Shown here piece by piece: positions 51,905-58,683 of a DNA stretch of 64,000 bases. Below the pieces are notes generated by a model that was not told the origin of the DNA, ran no database searches, and saw nothing but the letters and a program-made list of their open reading frames with translations. This DNA comes from Bacillota bacterium. Lineage in GTDB: Bacteria; Bacillota; Bacilli; Alicyclobacillales; SLC66. The stretch's first letter is position 1, and every line of letters begins with the position of its first letter. A program made the translations under genes and the position numbers. Location: positions 62,001-126,000 of the forward strand of contig JAJZCW010000007.1 in assembly GCA_021828865.1 (NCBI GenBank), written 5' to 3'.

Positions 51905-51935
51905 CTGACACTTTTGCCAGTTACAATAGGCTTCC
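51905..51935 (+). other. right attachment site of element E4
   Basis: The core CCAGTT at 51917-51922 is preceded by the element arm (GTCACTGACACTTTTG) and followed by prkA coding sequence (minus strand GAAGCCTATTGTAACTGG). Confidence 0.88.
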
Positions 51936-53019
51936 ACATGGTCAAGGTAATTTTCAAGCAAGGTCTTTGCAGATTCTTCGTAGGCGTATACAAATGCCTT
52001 TTGCACTTCTTTTTTGGCGAGTTCATCGTATTCCTTGCGGGCGGCGGCAACGAAATTCAACAGCCGCTCCCGGTCCTCCATGCTGATGGAGGCGTGCTGA
52101 TCTAGTCCGTCTTTAATCGCCCGCAACACGTCGAGCGCATTGATGCAGGTGGTGTCCTGGCGGATAAGGGCGCTCGAAATCCGGTTGATCACGTAGCGCG
52201 GATCGATCCCGGACATCCCTTCATCTGGTGCTTCTGTCCGAAGTTCCCGGATGTCCTTGTCCTTAAACCCTTCCACAGTGCGGCCATCATAGAGGAAGAG
52301 CTTTTTCATGAGATCCATGCCCTGCTTTTTGCTATCCTTCAATCTGGTCAACACGGAAAAAACAGCGGCGGTCCACAAGGCGTGCGGCGCGATATGCACA
52401 TCGGAGATGTCAGACTGCCCGATCAGCTTTTGGTATATTTTCACTTCTTCGGATACTTTCAAGTTGTACGGCACCGGCATCACAATCATGCGCGACTGCA
52501 GCGCTTCGTTACGCTTGTTGCTGACAAAGTTGCGGTACTCAGTCTCGTTCGTGTGCGCGATAATCATTTCATCGGCAGAAATCAAGGCGAACCGCCCTGC
52601 CTTGAAGTTCCCTTCTTGAGTGAGTGAGAGTAGGTGCCAAAGAAACTTCTCATCGCACTTCAACATCTCCTGAAACTCCATGAGTCCGCGATTGGCCTTG
52701 TTGAGTTCGCCATCGAATCGATAGGCCCGCGGGTCGCTCTCTGAGCCGTATTCCGAAATGGTGGAAAAGTCAATGCTCCCTGTCAGATCGGCAATGTCCT
52801 GCGACTTCGGATCAGACGGGCTGAACGTGCCGATGCCGACCCGTTCATTTTCGGAAAGCAGCACCCGTTCCACGACGACCTTCTCTATTTTCCCGTCATA
52901 CTCCGTTTGTAGGCGCATGCGGCAACTAGGGCAGAGGTTCCCTTCGATGCGTATCCCCAGAGATTCCTCTACCTCCGCACGTAGTTCTTGAGGAATCAGG
53001 TGAAGCGGTTCCCCATGCA
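51917..53019 (-). CDS. prkA: prkA, middle segment
   Basis: From about 53019 the frame reads HGEPLHLIPQELRAEVEESLGIRIEGNLCPSCRMRLQTEYDGKIEKVVVER, then GIGTFSPSDPKSQDIADLTGSIDFSTI, DPRAYRFDGELNKANRGLMEFQEMLKC and SLTQEGNFKAGRFALISADEMIIAHTNE, all PrkA hallmarks. It ends EAYCNW at the E4 core. The first about 140 residues of PrkA, including the P-loop, are missing: before HGEPLHLIP stand about 25 unrelated residues with a start at 53083. A fifth insertion therefore begins here. CPSC in this segment is a putative zinc knuckle seen in a subset of PrkA proteins. Confidence 0.92.
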
Positions 53020-53045
53020 CTATGTGATTACACTCTTTTAGGATA
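53005..53045 (+). other. left boundary of fifth insertion E5
   Basis: PrkA family sequence (normally KGCPMHEEPLHLIP) is intact only from the His codon at about 53019. The coding strand reads GTGCATGGGGAACCG, so the core may be within TGCATG (53014-53019). The other end is outside the window, so the core cannot be confirmed. Confidence 0.6.
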
Positions 53046-53329
53046 CTTTCATTTTGGCGCGAATTGCATATCTTTAGCTTCATACCACCTACTTGTAAGT
53101 TCGATCAGAGATAATTCATGTACCTCATTATCCCCGAAAATAAGGTATTTTATCTCCTTTCTTTCTATTAAATTTCTATCAACCCCGATCGAAATTGTAG
53201 CTTTGTTGTAGCTGACTATTCACCTATCATTTATTGTCCGCTATTGTTCAAATATTCCATAAAATACACTATTATTAATGTCATAAATTACGGTATATTT
53301 AGTATGCATATTCCGAAAAACGAGGTGTA

Positions 53330-53536
53330 ATGATGAACCGATGTGCGAAGTGCAACCTGCCTGAAATAGCAGCCACGACTTACGGACAATTTGTTAGTTT
53401 CCTTTATGACTTGTACATGGCCGTTAAAACGAGTAAAGGAACTGAAGACGCAACTGAACTTTTCCTCGCGGAAATCGAGATTGAATTTCTCTTGAAAGAA
53501 ATTATGGATATGGACCGTTTAGATGATGCGACATAA
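53330..53536 (+). CDS. small hypothetical protein with CxxC
   Basis: The 68-residue product begins MMNRCAKCNLPEIAATTYGQF and continues with acidic helices (ATELFLAEIEIEFLLKEIMDMD). The N-terminal CAKC could bind metal. GAGGTG precedes the start. I do not recognise it. The 245 bp upstream (53084-53329) are AT-rich and hold no gene that I can see. Confidence 0.5.
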   Translation: MMNRCAKCNLPEIAATTYGQFVSFLYDLYMAVKTSKGTEDATELFLAEIEIEFLLKEIMDMDRLDDAT

Positions 53537-53540
53537 TTCA

Positions 53541-53693
53541 ATGGTTAACTTTCATTCGATTATGGCTGCAATAATAAACAGAATGGAGCAAGTAATAAAG
53601 AATGCACCTGCGATGATTCGGATCATCTGTGTAGAAGATCCAGACTTATTAGTTTCAGTGACATTCAATCGAATCATCCCAAGTCTACGCTAA
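53541..53693 (+). CDS. possible 50-residue ORF
   Basis: MVNFHSIMAAIINRMEQVIK... to a TAA at 53691. It follows the CxxC gene by four bases but has no clear ribosome site. The rest of the gap to 53784 holds nothing recognisable. Confidence 0.2.
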   Translation: MVNFHSIMAAIINRMEQVIKNAPAMIRIICVEDPDLLVSVTFNRIIPSLR

Positions 53694-53784
53694 CGTTGAA
53701 AGGTATTGCTCATCTTTAGGGTATGTGACACGCAGCAGATACGCATAAACGAATCACCGCTATTCGAATGGCATGTAGGCTCTT

Positions 53785-54190
53785 TTACCCCTTCCCTGCC
53801 GTATACTCCTGATGGTCATTCCATATCTGATTGAACTCCGCTTCCCACGCTTTCGCCATGGTGGGATCTCGCAGCACCAGGAGCACTTCGTCATTTCGCG
53901 TGCTGGCCGACTCACTGTAATTGTACGATCCAGTCGTGACGATCTGATTGTCGATGATACTCACTTTCATGTGCATGAGCCCACTATGTGTGTTCTCCAT
54001 AATCGGAATATGATACTTGGCGAGGTACGCCAGCTCCCGCTGCGTCAACGATACCGTAGTCGGTCAGCGAGTAAATCGCGATGTCGAGTGTGTGCTTGGC
54101 TTGTGCGTAGGTGGTTTCGAGCAACTGATCTGGATGCTGGCCAGCCCGGGTGAATGCCCACTGTGTGGTGATCTGGGAGTAGGTTGAGAA
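53785..54190 (-). pseudogene. broken phospholipase D-like nuclease
   Basis: The C-terminal part has the HKD motif of PLD nucleases: HMKVSIIDNQIVTTGSYNYS, with His, Lys and Asp in correct spacing. The N-terminal half, FTRAGQHPDQLLETTYAQAK and LDIAIYSLTDYGIVDA, lies upstream in another frame. The segment that should link the two (about 15 residues between IVDA and TQRELAYLAKYHIPI) is missing, and the frame shifts there at about 54050. So this is an internally deleted gene. Such nucleases often accompany mobile DNA. Confidence 0.65.
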
Positions 54191-54296
54191 GGTTAGGAAG
54201 AGATCTGTTAAGAAGAGACTCAGATCGTAGATCTTTCCTAAAAAATAAAAAAAACACGCGACAATTGTATCGCGCCTAATTGGGTTGCTATTTTAA

Positions 54297-54782
54297 TCAT
54301 CTAGTTAAAAGCACTAAACGAGAAACATGATTACCAACTGAATTCGTTGTTTGTCTAAAGTCGCTATAAACTCGGTGGAGATCATTATTCGTTATTTTAA
54401 CGTACCTCATTGAAACCACTTGTTGAGTTTCCGTAGATGCACTTGATTTTAGCTTGAAATCACCCAAGGCTTTCCAAATGGTTTCATTAGACAATTCAGC
54501 AAAATTGCCGATCAGAGAGATATAGCCTAAAGGAATTGCTATGATAGATATTAAAAATTTAAAAATCCACCTAAAATCAGCAAATTCTTTCGCTTTGAAA
54601 ACGAAGACAGGTAGCATTAAAGGTATGAGTATTAGGGACAAAAAAAAGACCGGGAATAATATTAATGCCAACACCCACATTTCAAACGTAAATCCTTCTT
54701 GGATGCACCGAATTAAATAACCAACCAAATTGCCCACTGCGATTATTATTAACATCGCAATAATAGCATTGTGGATTGTCAT
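54297..54782 (-). CDS. hypothetical membrane protein
   Basis: A 161-residue protein with about three hydrophobic segments in the first 110 residues (IIAMLIIIAVGNLVGYLI, ALILFPVFFLSLILIPLMLP, FKFLISIIAIPLGYISLI) and a soluble tail. Family not recognised. It is four bases from the next membrane-protein gene and probably in an operon with it. Confidence 0.5.
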   Translation of the reverse strand: MTIHNAIIAMLIIIAVGNLVGYLIRCIQEGFTFEMWVLALILFPVFFLSLILIPLMLPVFVFKAKEFADFRWIFKFLISIIAIPLGYISLIGNFAELSNETIWKALGDFKLKSSASTETQQVVSMRYVKITNNDLHRVYSDFRQTTNSVGNHVSRLVLLTR

Positions 54783-54785
54783 AAT

Positions 54786-55262
54786 TTAGGCACCTCCGTC
54801 AGAAGTCGTAGCGTTTGCAACAAATAATTTGGCAAGATACGCTTCGATAATAATCGTAAAAGGAAAAACAATCATTGGAATAATGAATAGAGCATAGTCC
54901 CATTTTAAATTATTGATAAATGGAATTCGAACTTGATTTGCAAACCCCATTTTAAGATTATGTAAATTCAAAGTTATAATACCGAACGCGCCAGCAATTG
55001 CGGATAAAAGATAAACTATCGAAAAGATAGTGCCAACAATACCAAGAGTCGCCCTCGGACCATCTTCTGAATCTAAATACAGAACTGCGTATTCGTAAAC
55101 TGATGTCAAAGATGCGATCGCCAAAGTTTCATAAAAGCCCCTTAAATCATATGGTCTTAATGCCACTATAAACCATGTTACAAATACAATACCTGTACGA
55201 AAAAACGATCTAAGAGTTCGATGCTTCGGGGGTGGATTACTTTTGTCAGATACCATATACAA
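54786..55262 (-). CDS. hypothetical membrane protein
   Basis: A 158-residue protein with four hydrophobic segments (FFRTGIVFVTWFIVAL, SLTSVYEYAVLYL, GIVGTIFSIVYLLSAIAGAFGII and ALFIIPMIVFPFTIIIEAYLAKLF). Family not recognised. Together with the preceding small membrane protein it could form an effector pair, but nothing in the sequence shows this. Confidence 0.5.
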   Translation of the reverse strand: MYMVSDKSNPPPKHRTLRSFFRTGIVFVTWFIVALRPYDLRGFYETLAIASLTSVYEYAVLYLDSEDGPRATLGIVGTIFSIVYLLSAIAGAFGIITLNLHNLKMGFANQVRIPFINNLKWDYALFIIPMIVFPFTIIIEAYLAKLFVANATTSDGGA

Positions 55263-55406
55263 TACCTCTTTTTAATGAATATATCCATTACTTTCATTCG
55301 TATATATTCCACATATATCGGTATTTTTGAGGTTTATTATACAATATTTAGCTCCAAAAATGCAAAATCAGGTAAAATAGCAGAATTAAATGTTGTAAAT
55401 GTTTAT

Positions 55407-55677
55407 TCACCAATCATCCTCCTCATCTGGCACCGTTCTCATCCCCTCCTCCGTCTCCAGCATCAACCGACCGTTCGCGATCACCGGTACGCCCTTGACC
55501 CCCGTATCCACACGCTCTCCGAACAACGTGATCCGGACTCGTTGCCGTTGCTCAATCGCTTCGCAGATGATTTAACATATCTCATCCGTACTCAGTTAGT
55601 TCGGACTACTTCCGCGGTGAGCCTAAGTCGCCAAGGCGATCCATTAGGTGCCGGTGCTCTGGCAAGATCAGTCTCAT
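55407..55677 (-). pseudogene. YolD-like family remnant
   Basis: From an ATG at 55677 the frame reads MRLILPEHRHLMDRLGDLGS and then stops at a TAG. In a shifted frame the sequence resumes with EAIEQRQRVRITLFGERVDT and ends EDDW-stop at 55407. Start and middle resemble YolD-like proteins, which often accompany Y-family polymerases on phages and plasmids. At least two stops lie between, so the gene is dead. Confidence 0.4.
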
Positions 55678-55710
55678 GGCCTAGAAAATGTTCCCTAAAC
55701 GTATGTTCGA

Positions 55711-55917
55711 TTAATCTACTTGATTTGACGCAAGTTGATTGAAATCTATATCCAGAGCCTTTAATAGCCGTACAGCTGTAAAGTTGTACTTAAGCTGTTT
55801 TTTACCAGACTCCACAGCATAAATGTAACTAAATGAAACCTGGGATATCTTTGATAATTCCTTTACCGACATTTGCTTATGCAAGCGTTGCGACCGAACC
55901 AACTCATTCAGGCTCAA
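55711..55917 (-). CDS. XRE-family HTH regulator
   Basis: A small Cro/CI-type DNA-binding protein: SLNELVRSQRLHKQMSVKELSKISQVSFSYIYAVESGKKQL, a complete helix-turn-helix, followed by a short helix. I prefer the TTG at 55917, seven bases after GGAGG, to the ATG at 55938, although either is possible. Typical regulator of a mobile element. Confidence 0.75.
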   Translation of the reverse strand: MSLNELVRSQRLHKQMSVKELSKISQVSFSYIYAVESGKKQLKYNFTAVRLLKALDIDFNQLASNQVD

Positions 55918-56001
55918 ACTCAGCACCTCCATACGCATTATGAACAGTAGCTTAGTGAGTTGTCGATAACGGATAGGAGAGTTTTAGACTATCTGCTGAT
56001 T

Positions 56002-56196
56002 TTACTTTTTTGGCACGGGCATAACTCGTTCAGCCCCAACTGCTAAATAGTAAGAAGTAACAATACGTTCAATTTTCGCAATGTTTTCTATGCCTTTGGG
56101 ATCCATATGCGAAGTTAAATTATTCTTTATCTTAGATAGAGTGTCTACCACACTGTGGAACTCTGTCTGTATATTTTGATCAATCGCCATATACAT
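56002..56196 (-). CDS. small hypothetical protein
   Basis: A 64-residue protein with two predicted helices (TEFHSVVDTLSKIKNNLTS and IENIAKIERIVTSYYLAV), preceded by GGGGGGAAATG. Not recognised. Upstream, 56197-56563 (367 bp) contains no convincing gene, only the terminator described next. Confidence 0.45.
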   Translation of the reverse strand: MYMAIDQNIQTEFHSVVDTLSKIKNNLTSHMDPKGIENIAKIERIVTSYYLAVGAERVMPVPKK

Positions 56197-56385
56197 TCAT
56201 TTCCCCCCATTAAATATTTAACAGATAACCATCCTTATTATTTACGATTTTTAACTCTGTTGTAAATTGTGCACTTGAGTATAATAACATGGCTATTAGC
56301 CGAGCCTCATAATATGAACCTTGACGTATAATATTTGGACAATAAATCATACTATTTCTAATTGCTCTTTATTATCGATCCGAAC

Positions 56386-56423
56386 GAAAAAAAGCCCCCA
56401 CCCCGTGATGGAGTGAGGGCTTT
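56386..56423 (-). terminator. intrinsic terminator, minus direction
   Basis: An imperfect GC-rich hairpin (56391-56423) is followed on the minus strand by seven T residues. The gene it once served, to the right on the minus strand, is no longer recognisable; a short reading frame remnant rich in Pro and Ser ends just before it. Confidence 0.6.
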
Positions 56424-56563
56424 CGTTTATCTATGGCTTACGCTTGTGGCGATGCCGATTGTGCTGGCTCAGGGGATGGTGTTAGTGCTAATGGCGAGAG
56501 GGATAGAAGCGATGGCTTTACTTGGCTTCTGATTCGCCACCGCTTGCTCGATCATGCTGCTGA

Positions 56564-56872
56564 TCAGCGCATCGACATCACCAAAAGTCCAATCTTACTA
56601 TTCCTGTCGAAAGAGGATTACATCCCACTCAGAAGCCAGTTACGCTTTTTGAGTATCTCATTAAGACATATACACAAGAAGGTGAGATCGTCCTGGATAA
56701 TTGCATGGGATCCGGAACCACAGCTGTCGCAGCGACAATGAGTAATCGGCACTGGATCGGGTTTGAAACATCGCCGAAATATTTTGAAGTGGCAAACAAA
56801 CGGCTGGAATTCATCCAGCTGGGCTATGATTTGACCGATTATCAGTTGAACAAGTCAAGTCGTCACTTGTAG
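56564..56872 (+). pseudogene. C-terminal remnant of a DNA methyltransferase
   Basis: The frame from 56564 has no start codon but reads TIPVERGLHPTQKPVTLFEY, then GEIVLDNCMGSGTTAVAATM and SNRHWIGFETSPKYFEVANKRL. HPTQKP and the SAM-binding DxxMGSGTT are hallmarks of beta-class N4-cytosine/N6-adenine DNA methylases. The catalytic DPPY half is absent. It is therefore a truncated relic, probably of a phage or restriction-modification gene. Confidence 0.75.
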
Positions 56873-56922
56873 TTGGTCAAACCTGATTTGAGTCACCCCC
56901 CCTAACGAGTGCTCGCGAACGG

Positions 56923-57132
56923 TTAAAGATTAACTCTTTTACTTTCGAATTTACCTTCTATAACAACAGACCGAACTTCGAAATCCTCAACGAGATAGAC
57001 AACATCGGTTACCCTATAATATCCCGGCTCTCCGGATATCTGGATACATTCATTGATGCCAGGCACATTATCCGTTATGAAATCGGTTCTAACATCAATT
57101 CCATCGCGTTTTCCGTTCAAGATAACTTTCAT
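56923..57132 (-). CDS. small hypothetical protein
   Basis: A 69-residue protein with a beta-rich pattern (MKVILNGKRDGIDVRTDFI, YYRVTDVVYLVEDFEVRSVVI) and AGGAGAAGT ahead of its start. Not recognised. The 220 bp between it and the PD-(D/E)XK-like gene are AT-rich and show no gene. Confidence 0.45.
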   Translation of the reverse strand: MKVILNGKRDGIDVRTDFITDNVPGINECIQISGEPGYYRVTDVVYLVEDFEVRSVVIEGKFESKRVNL

Positions 57133-57354
57133 ATCATACTTCTCCTTTTAAAATTGTTTTATGAAAGGAAACATTTTCGTTCGCAAGAATAAACATCTTC
57201 AATTTAAGACAAATACTGAGCCGTATTAAATATGCAATTAATGCTAAGAATTTCACCAACATTCTACCAAAAAACACCTTGACAAGACCAAATCCATCGG
57301 CGATTGAAATAAAAGTGCTATAAATCTTAAACAATAGAGAATATGTGTTACACC

Positions 57355-58653
57355 TTAGTCTAATTTGCTTTCTAACTCCCGAAGTCGTTCTAAGAAGGCG
57401 GCCATTCCATCCTTTTCGCTCAAATCCCATTCGAGATAGTAGATCCGCTGTTCGCTTTCGTATATGTCGTACAGGCCCTGCTTTAGTTCCTTGTGTTCGT
57501 CATAATCCGGGTCGCCCACTCGCCCATAGACTTCCACTATCACAGGCCGATCCAATCCAATTAATACAAAATCGGGGCGCAATCCACCTAAATCTTCCAT
57601 TATGCGTAGTGGTTTTTGAACTTCAAAACGGGTTTTTGATAAAACGGCATATGCTCTCATTTCAATCTCTGATTCCACCCACATAGCATCCGGATCAGTC
57701 AATAACACCACAAATGGTTTATGCGTTAAGCGCCAATCCTCATTTCTCCATTGCGCTCGTACGCTGATTAACCTGTTTACCGTTTTCGAGTCAATTTTTT
57801 TGGCAAGTTCAGGAGGGGCCGATACGGACCATATCGTGTTTATCCCGCGTATATTAATCTGCATTTCACCAAATGCTGTCGTGTCAACACCTTCAAAGAG
57901 CCCAACAAGAATCTTTCTGTCACCATCTCTGTGCTGAGTTATGGATTTATGTGGAACGAATGAAATGTTTTTGATGCTTTGCTCGTTAGCTAGAACCCGA
58001 TCATTTAACATCTCGCGCCACATTCCATGGATAATATCACGCCTGTTAATGTGCGTTTGACCGTTTTTGCGATTAGAAAGAGCAAACTCTCTACCGATTA
58101 GATACCATTCGCGAATCAATCCTCCGAATTCAGCTTTTGCTCTACGCGAATGACTTGCCGACATTTCATCAGATTCCTCGTAGATTTTTCGTCCAGGCTT
58201 AGTCTGCTCTACGTCTGATGAAACCGTATCTATTGGTTCGCCGTTCTGCTCTCGAATACCACCGGCAAACGGGTTTATCGAGACATCAACTACCGATTCT
58301 CCTGCAGAGTTTAAACGAAATTGTACCGCGCTCTTGGTGTAAACTGCCTTGGCCTTCTTAAATGGGTCATCCAACACGTGTTTTGGACAATCCGGAGAAT
58401 GCTTTCCCGAACTTTTCGGATTCGTTGCTAAATAATATCGATGAGACCCAATAGGTTTTTCAACAATATGCATATTAACTTCTTGATTGTCATTCCGGCA
58501 GCAACAAACTATATGAACAGGTCTTTGCGGTTCAGCATATTTCACCAGCGCCTCCTTATTCCATACCTTTTTTCCACGTGCTCCGAAAGCAGTTAATTCG
58601 TCATAATCACCTTTTAGCGTCTCGTTATCATATTCGTAACGGATTAAAACCAT
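57355..58653 (-). CDS. putative PD-(D/E)XK nuclease-like protein with cysteine cluster
   Basis: A 432-residue protein, third gene of the ATPase-protease unit. The N-terminal third has PVHIVCCCRN and KHSPDCPKHV, a candidate zinc site. The C-terminal part has LRPDFVLIGLDRPVIVEVYG near residue 375, matching the PD-(D/E)XK pattern with Asp and Glu present but Gly/Arg where Lys is usual. The ATG at 58653 is eight bases after GGGGG. It lies 21 bp downstream of the protease. I infer a nuclease or nucleic-acid-binding effector; the family name is not known to me. Confidence 0.55.
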   Translation of the reverse strand: MVLIRYEYDNETLKGDYDELTAFGARGKKVWNKEALVKYAEPQRPVHIVCCCRNDNQEVNMHIVEKPIGSHRYYLATNPKSSGKHSPDCPKHVLDDPFKKAKAVYTKSAVQFRLNSAGESVVDVSINPFAGGIREQNGEPIDTVSSDVEQTKPGRKIYEESDEMSASHSRRAKAEFGGLIREWYLIGREFALSNRKNGQTHINRRDIIHGMWREMLNDRVLANEQSIKNISFVPHKSITQHRDGDRKILVGLFEGVDTTAFGEMQINIRGINTIWSVSAPPELAKKIDSKTVNRLISVRAQWRNEDWRLTHKPFVVLLTDPDAMWVESEIEMRAYAVLSKTRFEVQKPLRIMEDLGGLRPDFVLIGLDRPVIVEVYGRVGDPDYDEHKELKQGLYDIYESEQRIYYLEWDLSEKDGMAAFLERLRELESKLD

Positions 58654-58683
58654 TTTAAACACCCCCGTCCTAACCGCGTATTA

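Larger units (their letters stand above)
49085..51922. mobile_element. intervening element E4 (2,838 bp) in prkA
   Basis: Bounded by exact direct repeats CCAGTT (49079-49084, 51917-51922). Removal gives [17 protein letters not shown], the family sequence of PrkA. The joined ends show a weaker dyad, outer boxes GTCACTG and CACTCAC at equal distance from a central AG. It contains only a YlqG/YlqH-like gene pair, one small gene and the recombinase, so it is close to a minimal unit of att sites plus recombinase. Confidence 0.9.

Noticed and set aside
20546-53083. Explaining the broken prkA, yhbH and spoVR simply as pseudogenes or as an assembly artefact
   Set aside because: All segments are free of stops, all lie in operon order on one strand, and four boundaries independently show shared cores with a recombinase in each insert (three with clear att-like arms). 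Random decay or misassembly would not give these.
57134-57430. 98-residue ORF on the minus strand
   Set aside because: It overlaps the end of the PD-(D/E)XK-like gene in another frame and has no ribosome site or family pattern.
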